From: Mycoemilia scoparia | Lineage: Eukaryota; Kickxellomycota; Kickxellomycetes; Kickxellales; Kickxellaceae | Assembly (NCBI GenBank): GCA_027575805.1 | Contig: JANBPU010000194.1 | Location: 1 to 30,738, forward strand | Length of the DNA: 30,738 bases | Reading direction: 5' to 3' | Shown: positions 1 to 9,600 of the stretch, piece after piece | How positions within the stretch are numbered: the stretch's first letter is position 1 | How the letters are laid out: every line of letters starts with the position of its first letter | Notes under the pieces: model-generated | The model's input: only the letters and a program-made list of their open reading frames with translations | What the model was told of the DNA's origin: nothing | The model's database searches: none | Position numbers and translations under genes: made by a program

Positions 1-157
1 GGGTTCATTTCGTTTAGAAATGACCTTAATAATTAGATCTGTTTGAACCTTGCACTTATTTGTGAACAGAGGGAGTAATAAATAACCACCGCAGCTCCAA
101 CATACACATTTCGTTTTATTTATTACACCTAGAACTCAGCCAAGGATACATTCATTG

Positions 158-181
158 ATGCTATATTCAAATAGAAAATGA
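158..181 (+). promoter_or_regulatory. Upstream ORF overlapping the J-protein start codon (ATGA)
   Basis: An ATG at 158 opens a 7-codon reading frame that ends in TGA at 179-181. The stop shares two bases with the main ATG at 178-180, giving a stop-start ATGA overlap. If the transcript starts upstream of 158, scanning ribosomes meet this ORF first, and translation of the main ORF would depend on leaky scanning or reinitiation. The start of transcription is unknown. Confidence 0.4.
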
Positions 182-1263
182 ATATATCCCTGCTTTCATT
201 TCCAGCCCCCATTCGAATCCTTGGCCTAAATGCATTAACAATTTCACAAAGGTCATTCTACAATACAAATTCCAGGACTTTATCTTTTTCACTATACAAG
301 CCTAAACCGAATAATACATTTTCATTCAATACAAGGAGGCCATTATCAACAACGACCCCGACAACAAATCAACATAGACATAACAGCACATCACCATCAC
401 TTTCGCATTATGACGTTCTAGGCGTATCACCTGATTCAACAATCAAGCAGATCAAAAGCCAGTTCTACGAATTGTCATTAAAATACCATCCAGATAGATT
501 CAAATCGACAATCAAAAGCAGCAACGACGATGGTACAGCAATGAAGAAAGAAATAGAAGATGCACATGCCAAATTCATTCGGATCAGTGAAGCATATTCT
601 GTGCTGAGTAATGAAGACAGTCGAAGAGAGTATGACCGAACATTACCATTTCATAGGGGAAGTGGAAGAGGAAGCGGGTTTGGTGGATCTCGGTCTGGAT
701 TTGGGAACCACAACTATAGTTACAACTATAACAGACATAGCCACGGTGCCTATAGTAATAAATACAATAAGCCTTCTGGTTGGACTAGAACCGACTCATC
801 GAGATTTGGGAAGGGTGGAAGTTATTCTGGATCTTGGACTAAAACTAATACCTATAAAAACCCAAATGTTAATCCAAATGGGTATGCTAATAATAGTCAG
901 GCGAATCCAGAATCATCACCATCAGGCGGTGGTTCAAGTACATACCAACAACAGCAAGGAAATACTGCCAGCGGCGGTGGCAGCAGCAGCAGTAAGGCTA
1001 ATCACCAAGCAGGTGGATTTTCACCCGGAATGGGTGGTGCAAAATCTAGATACAATTTTACCGAGTGGGAAAGACATCATTATAAAAAAGAGCGAATGCA
1101 TGCGGATTGGATCAATAAACATGTAGAAAGCTCAAAGCACACACAGAAATTCAGTCCTGCTGAAGCCATGTTTACTAAATTTTACTGGATTGTTGGGTCC
1201 ACAATAAGTTTCGGTGCTTTGGCGTATATAGGATATTGGGTGTTTGTAGTTCTTTTAGTCTAA
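178..1263 (+). CDS. Mitochondrial J-domain protein with C-terminal membrane anchor (DNAJC30/Jid1-like)
   Basis: Intronless, 361 aa. Residues 1-70 are rich in Ser, Thr, Asn and Arg with almost no acidic residues, as in a mitochondrial presequence. A J domain spans about 77-155, with the HPD motif that stimulates Hsp70 ATPase at 104-106. A long Gly/Ser/Asn/Tyr-rich linker (about 158-290) follows, then a conserved-looking segment ([20 protein letters not shown], 292-311) and one hydrophobic span at about 336-360. J domain plus a single C-terminal membrane span, without zinc fingers or a DnaJ C-terminal domain, is the layout of DNAJC30 and yeast Jid1, which sit in the mitochondrial inner membrane. 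The exact orthologue is not certain. A 7-codon upstream ORF starts at 158, and its TGA stop overlaps the start codon. The gene converges on a COA4-like gene 60 bp downstream. Confidence 0.85.
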   Translation: MNISLLSFPAPIRILGLNALTISQRSFYNTNSRTLSFSLYKPKPNNTFSFNTRRPLSTTTPTTNQHRHNSTSPSLSHYDVLGVSPDSTIKQIKSQFYELSLKYHPDRFKSTIKSSNDDGTAMKKEIEDAHAKFIRISEAYSVLSNEDSRREYDRTLPFHRGSGRGSGFGGSRSGFGNHNYSYNYNRHSHGAYSNKYNKPSGWTRTDSSRFGKGGSYSGSWTKTNTYKNPNVNPNGYANNSQANPESSPSGGGSSTYQQQQGNTASGGGSSSSKANHQAGGFSPGMGGAKSRYNFTEWERHHYKKERMHADWINKHVESSKHTQKFSPAEAMFTKFYWIVGSTISFGALAYIGYWVFVVLLV

Positions 1264-1323
1264 TGACGGGTTTATTACAAAAAGAATGACTTTCGAGCGA
1301 AAATATATTTACAAAGGCTATTG

Positions 1324-1626
1324 TTATTTGGGCTGTAACGCTGGCTTTTGGTTATTATTGTATAATTTCATGCATTCTTTAAATGCCTTGAGTTCTTTTA
1401 AACATTTACGCCAGTCGTGAGTATCTGCGTGACATAACAGGAGTGCCTCGTTCTCTTTGAAGCATCCTGTTCGTTTAATCCTCTTGTCCCATTCATCATC
1501 ATCATCGTCGTCGCCGTCATTATTATTGACTTTGCTGTTAACACTGTTATTATCTGTCACAATGTGAGAAGGTTTTGCACTTTGACCTTTGGTTTCCTTG
1601 GATTGTGGATCGGCGGCTAGTGTCAT
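1324..1626 (-). CDS. COA4: Cytochrome c oxidase assembly factor, twin CX9C protein (COA4-like)
   Basis: 100 aa, intronless. The C-terminal half holds a coiled-coil-helix-coiled-coil-helix fold with twin CX9C motifs (C55/C65 and C75/C85). The stretch HADTHDWRKC followed by KAFKECM resembles the HQDWRQC...AFKDCM signature of human COA4 (CHCHD8) and yeast Coa4. Such proteins are imported through the Mia40 disulfide relay into the intermembrane space and support cytochrome oxidase biogenesis. Residues 1-45 are low complexity and end in an acidic Asp run before the conserved WDKRI. The start is the only ATG that fits. It is tail to tail with the mitochondrial J-protein gene. Another CHCH protein such as a CMC-type factor is possible but fits less well. 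Confidence 0.85.
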   Translation of the reverse strand: MTLAADPQSKETKGQSAKPSHIVTDNNSVNSKVNNNDGDDDDDDEWDKRIKRTGCFKENEALLLCHADTHDWRKCLKELKAFKECMKLYNNNQKPALQPK

Positions 1627-3347
1627 TTGGATGTATCGGTATAGTTCTCTAATGGAGTAGGTTTTAAATGTTTCATCAACTCACTGAAATTTTAATTGGC
1701 AAAGCTGTTGCCAATGTCTTTGGGTGTGGGTTATGGGGTTAAAAATAACCCAAATAGGGGAATGATGACGATAATGTGGTTCATATTTCATACAGCCCTA
1801 GGAAAAAATGGTGGGTACCCCAGGAATTGCATACAAAATGGCCTATAGCTGGGCCAAAGTCCGATAGCCTGTTCCTATATACCATACATTTGACTCCAGC
1901 TCAGATATGTCCATATTTGATGAAAGCACGTAAAAATCTTGAAATAACAATTCCAGGTTAAATGCGGATTCCTGGGGATTAGGGCAATTTATTTTTGGAC
2001 ATGTGGGAGCAGGTCCTTTGTAATGGTGGTATTGTAATGCCTTGTGGGTTTATAAAACTAGAGCCATCAATAACAATTGTTCAGTATCTTGCCGAATAAC
2101 AACCCAACCCAACTACCTGGCTTAGCCACACGGATGTTTTATAAAAACCGAATTCCAGAAAAGATACACTGGTATAAGAGACCCAATAAACAAGCATAGT
2201 TGTTTGTTGATATAATAAATTTTGAGAGGGAGAAACAACGCAGGGATCCATAAGATAATTTAAGTGGTGGCTTAAGTGACAATGATGTCCGAACAAGCCA
2301 AGAATATGAATTATACCAAACGTGGAATGTTTGGTACAACTGATAAAAGGTATTAATGCAAGGAAATCCAGCTATTAAATAAGGGATGTAGCATAAAGTC
2401 AACAAACACCATACCTGACTGTGAACATGAATAGAAAAGAAATTGGGACAGGGTTTGACTAAAGCAGTATTCCAAAGAGGGAGAGAGAGGGTTTAATAAC
2501 AGCAGAAAAGCAATGATGGTGGTGGGGATCAACCATTACACAGCATTAAAAGTAAACATTGGAATGTCCGCGCTATGGAGAGCCAGAAGGAAAATGAAAA
2601 GGCTCAGTGTGCGTATGTGTCGACTCCTGTTGCTACAGTCAACAAACAAACAATGATCAAGTGGGAAGGAGACTATTAAACAGGCACTAACACAGACAAA
2701 AGTACAGTAGTGGGAAAGAGAGATAATGAAGAAGGCGTTGTCACATTGCTGAAGAAAAATAGTAATTCTATCCTCCTACTCAGAATTGATGACCACGATG
2801 AAACCTGTTGTGTTAACTTTTAATGGTAAAGACTATCTCGCGTATATATCCTCACTGGGTGGCTTCATGGAGGAGCTGTGTTTCCATCTCCTCTAAACTA
2901 CAGCTGGGTCGCTGCCAAATAGTTTTTCCCTTTTCAATCCAACTCTCACCATAAAAACTGATTTTGTTTTTTGATATTCGAACAACCTCAAGGCAGACGT
3001 TTGTGTGTGCAAATCTTTTTATCATCATTATCGATAATTTGTACCCTGCTTGGTATGTTATTGTAAATTTAGAGGGATTCTCCATTTGTCTACAACTATA
3101 CACTCGACCAGTCAGTCAGTCAGTCAGTCAGTCAGTCTTTTCATTTCCTTGGAGCAGCCACAGCCACCACTATCATTATTTATATTTAAACCAAGCATTG
3201 TTTCCAGCCTTTCTTTTCTATACATCTTTATCCACCTGACCAGCCTATTCTTTTCCTTTCTTAGCTATCTCTCACATCACCTTCTTCTCAACATTCTAAT
3301 ATCCCTCTTTCTCTCCTTTACGCATTACCACACCGCAAATATCTATA
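1627..3347. other. Intergenic region with CAGT microsatellite and small hairpin
   Basis: No convincing gene in about 1.7 kb. Open frames here (1776-1961 plus strand, 2081-3103 minus strand) are short and match no family I recognise. A perfect 6-bp stem with an AAAA loop (GGGTTA/TAACCC) lies at 1736-1751. The last ~290 nt (3055-3347) are pyrimidine-rich and contain no ATG, consistent with the promoter and leader of the secreted-protein gene that starts at 3348. Confidence 0.5.
3109..3136. repeat. (CAGT)7 tetranucleotide microsatellite
   Basis: Seven perfect tandem copies of CAGT, about 210 bp upstream of the secreted-protein start codon. Probably length-variable between strains. Confidence 0.95.
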
Positions 3348-3605
3348 ATGAACACCACCCTCCAATACCAGAGAATGAATATCATTTACTGCGTTGCTTT
3401 AATGGCACTAGTCTTTAACGTCGTATTTGTTGATTCCTTACCAACACAGCCTCAACCACAGCAACAACAAAAACCAGGTCTCATCGAAAGTCTTTTAGGC
3501 ACAAGCAATGGTGGTCTTATCTGCACTGGTCTTGTAAAGATTGGCAACTGCAACCAAGGCAATGTTGCTTCTATTCCTGGAATTCCTGATGCCGCCGCAA
3601 AGTAA
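3348..3605 (+). CDS. Small secreted protein, unknown function
   Basis: 85 aa, intronless. The N-terminus carries a hydrophobic core (about residues 12-28) followed by DSLP, a good signal peptide with likely cleavage near residue 30. A second in-frame ATG at codon 10 would give an even more typical signal peptide (MNIIYCVALMALVFNVVFVD). The mature part is about 55 aa: a Pro/Gln stretch (QPQPQQQQKP), then a Gly/Ile-rich segment with only two cysteines, spaced ICTGLVKIGNC. Two cysteines rule out the eight-cysteine hydrophobin pattern. The CT-rich, ATG-free leader suggests good expression. I do not recognise the family; a cell-surface or secreted peptide is the most that can be said. Confidence 0.6.
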   Translation: MNTTLQYQRMNIIYCVALMALVFNVVFVDSLPTQPQPQQQQKPGLIESLLGTSNGGLICTGLVKIGNCNQGNVASIPGIPDAAAK

Positions 3606-4173
3606 ACATACCAAGCCGTATAAACTATTATATATCTCCATTTGTCAAATCACTACTACTATCACGCCCATCCGTACTCTAAACTCTATCAAAAAAGAAA
3701 GAGATATATCAAACTGGATTTGATCATCTTTTTTCTTTATTTAATCTGTTTTTTAATGCTACTGCTACCACCACCACAATCACAACTACCAATACACTTC
3801 TCAGGACTTTAATATCTTTTTCTCCTAAATGGTCTCGATACCCTAATTTCCAGATCCTAGTGTTATAATCTTTCGCCATTACTCTTTCCATATTGCGCTT
3901 TTCTATGGACAACTCTACATGTATACAACACTCTTTCCATCCCTTTATAAATGCAATAAAATTCAAACCAAGCATTCAAAACATTATATATTTTGGTGTT
4001 TTTATTACTATATGTCTTTTTTCGTTCCACAATAACAGTACCCGTTATTGTAGAAAAAATAATAATGAAAGTATTGTTGGTAACATTCAAATCAATTTCG
4101 ATTTGTTCTAAAATAAGGTTCGCTGATCTTTTTAATCGATTAATATCAACATCAGACTACACTAATATGGAGT
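3606..4173. other. Intergenic, 3' flanks of convergent genes
   Basis: AT-rich region between the 3' ends of the secreted-protein gene (+) and SRP40 (-). The ORFs here (3724-4202, both strands) are AT-driven and have no recognisable protein features. No RNA gene or repeat seen. Confidence 0.5.
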
Positions 4174-5455
4174 TTACTCTGAATCGGATGCACCGAATTT
4201 GACAGAGTTAGATCCCATTGTGATCTTTCCTCCCTTATAAGATCCACGCTTCTTCTTATTCTTTTCTTTTGTAAATCCTTTACCCTTGGTAACAATCAAA
4301 TCCATGTGGGCCTTGTAGCCATAGTCATCGGCGCCGTTTTCTGATCCTTTGCTCAAGAATGTATTGTCCTTTAATCTATCATCATGGTAAACAACATCCT
4401 CTTCTTTGATACGGCAAAATGGTACATTGGATGTCTTGAGTTTTTTGTTGCGTCTAACCTCTGTTCCTGGAGCAGCTTTACCATTGGTGAGGCCTCCATT
4501 TTGTTTAGTTCTCAGTTGTGGTGCTGTCTGTGGAGTTTTTAGTTCTGATAGTGCAGAGTTTTTGGCTTTCTTTGGGGTTTTTGGTTCTTCGTTCTCACTG
4601 GATGATGACTCTTCATCGCTGCTGCTATCCGAAGCCTTGCGTTTCTTGGGATTAGATGGTTCTTCACTTTTGGTTTCTTTTTCCTTCTTTTCTTCTTCTT
4701 TATCATCACCATCATCACTTTCAGAATCACTGCTTTCGCTAGATGATGACGACGATGAGCTACTATCAGAGTCGGAGTCGGAGTCGGAGTCTGAATCTGA
4801 TGATGAGGAGCTGCTATCGGAGCCGGAGTCTGAATCAGAGTCTGAAGAAGACGAAGAATCGGAATCACTATCGTTGCTGCTATCGCTGGAGGAAGATGAA
4901 GATGAGCTACTATCCGAATCAGAGTCGCTCTCTGAGTCTGATGATGACGAATCGCTATCGCTATCCTTGTTGTTGCTATCATCGTCCTCTTTCTTTTTAT
5001 TCTCTTCCTCTGACTCACTGCTGCTATCTGAATCCGAGTCTGACGAAGATGAGCTACTGTCAGAATCCGAATCAGAGTCCGAAGATGACGATGAATCGCT
5101 ATCACTTGAAGATGAAGATGAAGAGCTGCTATCAGAATCAGAGCTGTCACTTGAGCTCGAGCTAGAACTTGAGCCAGAGCTGGATTCTGATGAAGAATCA
5201 TCACTATCTTCAGCTTCCTTTTTGGGTACAATGCCACTTAGAGCCTTGTACATTTTTTCGAGAACATCTTCTTTGAGCTATTCAAAATCAATTAATAAAA
5301 ACATTAATCAGTATCATTGAATATCACTCATAAAATTAAGGATATAATAAAGAAAAACAACTCACTGAAGTTTGTTCTTCCTTCAATGCTAATGCAGTTT
5401 TAGTTAGGCCTGCATCAGCAAAAATCGATGCAATATCGGTGTTTGATTTTGCCAT
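4174..5455 (-). CDS. SRP40: Nucleolar phosphoprotein Srp40/Nopp140
   Basis: Two exons, 5366-5455 and 4174-5277, joined across an 88-nt intron (5278-5365) with GTGAG donor and ATAG acceptor in phase 0; 397 aa. Exon 1 supplies 30 residues starting MAKSNTDIASIFADAGLTKT, which with the next few residues looks like the N-terminal LisH-type helix of Nopp140. Residues about 50-245 are alternating Ser/Asp/Glu runs typical of CK2-phosphorylated acidic modules. A short Lys/Pro-rich basic segment follows. The C-terminus (about 310-397) is the SRP40 C-terminal domain, with FCRIKEE and the KKKRGSYKGGKI motif conserved in yeast Srp40 and human NOLC1. Family members are nucleolar chaperones of box C/D and H/ACA snoRNPs. 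The acidic repeats create long meaningless antisense frames. Without exon 1 the protein would lack its N-terminal domain. Confidence 0.9.
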
Positions 5456-6309
5456 TCTCTTTTTTATAAAATAACGCTGGGGCAAATGATTATTTAGAGT
5501 CGAAAACAGTAACAAATTTAGAACGCGTGTTTTTGAAGAAGCGTGGATAGAGGCGAGTCAAGGCTTTAATTTTTATATATGCCTAAAAGTGAATAACAAA
5601 TATCTCCCGTGCTTATATACGCGCGTACGTGTGTGTGCGTGTGTTTGGGTATATATATTTATCTAATAGTAAAGAGGTAATTAGGAAGGGAGAGAGGTAA
5701 GGAAGAAAAAAAGGAAAAAAGACCTTTGAAAATGCCAAAATTAATTATCGAATTAATAGGACGGAGCAAAAATTTATCATAATTTTGATTATGGGTGACT
5801 AATTTATTTATTTATTTCCTAACTCCAAAATCCTGCTAGCGGTTTTTTATTAAACTTTATTCCAGAGCCATAGTCTTTTTCAGAAAGGAAGAGTATCAGA
5901 ATTATCCCCCAGACCTTTAGGGCTGTGTAGTATAGTATCATGCTCATTCTATATAGTGTCACAGTGTTATTTTATTTGTAATTATAAACTCCAAGGAGGT
6001 ATAATAAATGAAGGAATGTGTGGTTTATCAATCAATTTGTAGTAATTAAACAACAGGTTGTGGCATCTAGGCCATGACCTCTATATAGCATGCAAAAAAA
6101 ATTCATGTCTTTGAAATCTGACTGTCAGACTAAAACCAATAGTGGAAAGATGTTTTCATAAATAAAGAAAAGACCGCTTCGGTGACTTTTATGAATAACA
6201 TTCTCAAATAAAACCGAATGATTGATTGATGCAAATATTTAAAGAAAAATCAAGCAATTGAGCGTTGAGTTTAAAAACATGTACAGTTTAAAGGTATGTA
6301 AATTGTGTG
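5456..6309. other. Intergenic; SRP40 promoter with alternating purine-pyrimidine tract
   Basis: No gene seen in about 850 bp. A strictly alternating purine/pyrimidine stretch (TATATACGCGCGTACGTGTG, continuing in GT steps) runs from 5614 to about 5644, some 160-190 bp upstream of the SRP40 start. Purine-rich and TTTA-repeat patches occur at 5680-5720 and 5803-5816. The right end is the 3' flank of NUR1. Confidence 0.5.
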
Positions 6310-8232
6310 TTATTTTCTATAATACTGAGATGACTTGAGAGCCGGCATTGACTTCTTTTTTGGTAATGCATACCGTGGGCCTGGTTCAGATTCGTCTACC
6401 TGATCTTCGTTAAACCTGTCAGACACTAGATTTGCTCTTCGTTTAATTCGAACACTACCACCAACATATGGAATCCCATCGACATCCCACGGGTCAGTAG
6501 CTATCATATGCTTCTTTGTTCTTAAGGGCTTCTCACTTGATGGATATTCACTAGTCAATTTGGATCCACCAAGAGATTTCCTATATGGCGTGGTTTGTTT
6601 CTTTCTGCGTTGAGGAGATTGATCGGTTGAAGATGGCTGGTAAGAATAGCGACGCTCGTTCTTGAGCCGTTGTAACGGATCCTTTTTTACATTTACTCCA
6701 GGTTTGCCTGGTGATGGAGTATAATGGTAAGATCTTGTCTTCTCTAAATCAGGCAATAGGCCTCCACCATTGGTATTATCCACAAACTGTCTCCTAGTTG
6801 GAGTTGCTAGATGACTTAGAATTGGGGATCCTGTGCTATGAGAGACAGAAGGTGTATATCTATATACAAACTCTTCTGTGTTTTGACTGTTAATGTTATT
6901 ATTTTCTGGATAAACTTGGTCCATGTCTACTGATACTCCGACATCCTTCTTTGCAACGAATAGCCTTGGATTCACAAACACTGCATTATACTCGTTTTGG
7001 ACCTGTCGATAGAGCTCCTCTCTGTCACTAACCATGGCCAAAAATAGATGCTTCATAGTAAGGGCCTGAACAGCCACAAGTGCAGCCAACGGAATGATAT
7101 AATAACAATTGGACATGGTCAAGGCGCTCAAAAGCAAAAGCTGGATTGGAGACCACAGACATGCTATGTTTAAAAAGAATGCCGGGGGATCCCAAATATG
7201 AAGCTCCCACATCTCGATATCCAAGTTATCCTCGCTATCGTTTTCTCCTCGTATCTTTTTCCATATTCTCCATCTATGTTAGGTGAGCATGTATATAATC
7301 GGTTATTGGTTTAAATACTATAACGATTACTGCTGAAGTATAATAAACATATTTAACTTACATTAAGCTGCCAGGAAAAAATCTAGCCCACAATGAAGGT
7401 CTGACTCTTCCAGAAACAAGATGATAGTTTGAAGTTTTAGCCTTTTCATCAATATCTCTCAATCTAAGTTGGTACTTTCTAGTCGACCGCAATGTTTTCC
7501 AAACAATACCAATACTCAATAGCAGCATTAAAATTTGGATCACAGACAAAGTCTTTGTCCACGAATTCCCCATCATTCCATCGCTGGCATTAAGATTGTT
7601 TCCTTCAAAGCCAAATAAAAGTGGATCACTATTTCCCCAAAACCCAAACAACGAGTTGTCATTCTTGCGATACTTTCCTCCTGGGCTTGGGCCATACAAT
7701 TCTCTTAAATATCTAGCAGCAGCAATGGCATTTTCGTCCCTATTTGCGCCACCCCCAGCAGCATTAGCAGCTGAAAATAAATAATAGTCTTCATTTGTAT
7801 CAATCATCGAACTATGGACTCTAGCTAATTGAACCGAAATGTATAATACATTTAGAAATATGCCACAAGGCCAACTAAAATAAAACAAAGAAGTATGTAA
7901 ATAAGTATGTATATATATATGTGTGTGTAATAGATAAAATGTATATGTAGAGAGAGAGCGTGTGTGTGTGTATGCTAGTGTGTTGGAATTTACCTGAATG
8001 CTTGGGCTATCCAATTCCAGTCAATAAGTTCATAATCTTCAATTAGATCTGTTAGTTTATCTCGAGGATAGTCGAGTATAGTTTCTATAATACCAGCTTT
8101 TATGGTGTTAATAGGCGGAGAGTTATCGTCTTCACTGTCATTGTCAATGTAGTTTCCGTCTTCATCGTAATAGTATTGGTCATTTTGTGTTGAATAATAA
8201 TTTGTAGTGGTAGAAAATTGGTCGTTTGACAT
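6310..8232 (-). CDS. NUR1: Nuclear rim protein of the Nur1/Mug154 family (DUF2418)
   Basis: Three exons: 7994-8232, 7362-7874 and 6310-7273. The introns are 7875-7993 (GTAAAT...TTTTAG) and 7274-7361 (GTAAGT...CATAG). Joined frame is 571 aa. An acidic Tyr/Asp-rich N-terminus precedes IDWNWIAQAFSWPCGIFLNV, which begins the first membrane span (about 81-98). A second span is at about 188-207. The family block WELHIWDPPAFFLNIACLWS (273-292) leads into two further spans (about 281-303 and 308-335). The C-terminal ~235 residues are a basic, Ser/Pro-rich nucleoplasmic-type tail. In yeast, Nur1 is an inner nuclear membrane protein that works with Heh1, Csm1 and Lrs4 in rDNA and telomere silencing. 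The start is the ATG at 8232; the frame upstream opens only with a TTG. A 5-codon uORF ends 1 nt before this ATG. Intron 1 contains TA, TG and AG dinucleotide runs. Confidence 0.82.
7904..7973. repeat. Dinucleotide repeat cluster inside NUR1 intron 1
   Basis: Consecutive simple runs (TA, then TG, then AG, then TG) occupy most of the first NUR1 intron. This explains the unusual translation of the open frame extending into it. No function implied. Confidence 0.8.
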
Positions 8233-8233
8233 A

Positions 8234-8251
8234 TTATTCAATGTTTTGCAT
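8234..8251 (-). promoter_or_regulatory. Five-codon uORF ending 1 nt before the NUR1 start
   Basis: On the minus strand an ATG at 8251 opens five codons and a TAA (8236-8234). One base then separates it from the NUR1 ATG at 8232, giving TAATATG. Only relevant if transcription starts upstream of 8251, which is not known. Confidence 0.4.
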
Positions 8252-9600
8252 TTGTGTGTATGAATGAATAGAAATAGATGCTGAATATGTTGTATGCTGT
8301 ATAAAGCTGGTAGGGTTTATGAATAATAGATAAAAGAATTTTGTCTTTAGGAAATATAATAATCAAAATAAGGTGAATTGCACTATGGGAGACCGTAGCA
8401 ATGATGGTAGTGGGCTTTTTGAAGTAGCAGCAATCAAAACCAGGAAAAGCACATGACGTTTATTTACTTTTTCATTGGACAGCTATTTATTTATTTAAAT
8501 GTTTTTAGTGGATACCTTTTGGGTTTATATTTTTGTTGCCTTGCAATTGTTTGATAAGAAAACCAGGGAGGTATCAACCGTTATATATTCTGCGTACTGC
8601 CTTTAGTCAAATCCATATGCCCAATTTAATAAACAAAGGTGTAGACACCATCGACACAAAGAAATTTACACGGCGTCTGTCAGAAGGCTATCAGAAAAGA
8701 ACTTTTTGATTAAAACCCGACTGCAACAACTACCAACTAAAGCAACAAAGGACGAAAAACTGGTACTGTAAAACCTAAATTTCCAGAATTCTTTTCCAAA
8801 ATAAAATCAACATTGTGTTTATATTGCTTTAAAGACAACGGAAACAATAAAGAGGCTTTATACATATCTTTGTGGTAAAAACTGAACAGATTAAAGTAGT
8901 AGTAGCAATAGCAATTGAAATTGCCTTATAGTATACATTTAAAGATAAAACCCGAGCAATTGAGGCACACACACATACCCTCTCACACTTATAGCTGGCG
9001 GATGGCCTGTGCTAAGCATTAATAATAGTAATGGCCAAGCCTTATGCATAGCAAAGCAGCCACTTGGGCTATTTGGTAACATCGGCAGCCTCCCCTAGAA
9101 TTCAACATTGGTTCATAATCCTTGCTTGCAGGTAGGTAAGCAAGCAGCCATGCTGCTAGTGCTTATTTGTACGGAGAAAAAGTACAAGACCCAACTAACA
9201 GCGGAAGAATATTTAGTCGCAAATAAGCCAATGTGTGGTGGGAATACTTGCAGGTGCACTTGCAGGAACTCAACTAGTATAAGAAATACTTGTGGCTGTT
9301 CGTTGTCATCATCACCATCAACATTCCCTTCTAACTACTGGCTACTACAGCGTTTCCACTATAGTTGTTGGCTGGCGTTGGGTCTATGGTAAATGTTGCT
9401 CTCCTATTTACTTAAATAAAGCGCATTCCTCATCCATTCTTGGCTCTCCTTTTATTTCTTTTTTGGTTTTTACATTACATTATTGTTTCCTTGGCTGCAT
9501 TTTGACTGTATTTCACTCTTTGCTATCAACCACTGACAGTAACAACCACTCGAACACGGACACCTGAATTCAAAGACATTGCATCACATTGAATTCCAAT
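8252..9600. other. Divergent intergenic region between NUR1 and the SulP transporter
   Basis: About 1.35 kb shared upstream region of two divergent genes. The last ~205 nt (9396-9600) contain no ATG and are CT-rich, fitting the transporter leader. A Cys-rich open frame at 9108-9392 has no family signature and ends in this leader; I do not call it a gene. No tRNA or repeat recognised. Confidence 0.5.

Noticed and set aside
4406..5320. 304-aa open frame antisense to SRP40
   Set aside because: A mirror of the Ser/Asp repeat codons; acidic low complexity with no domain, while the opposite strand has a conserved C-terminal domain and a proper intron.
8233..8241. NUR1 start at 8241
   Set aside because: The codon is TTG; the first in-frame ATG is at 8232.
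9108..9392. Cys-rich 94-aa frame upstream of the transporter
   Set aside because: No signal peptide or regular cysteine spacing, and it lies in the presumed promoter region of the transporter.
9589..9600. Start of the SulP protein at 9589
   Set aside because: That codon is TTG. The first ATG in frame is at 9601, with an ATG-free leader before it.
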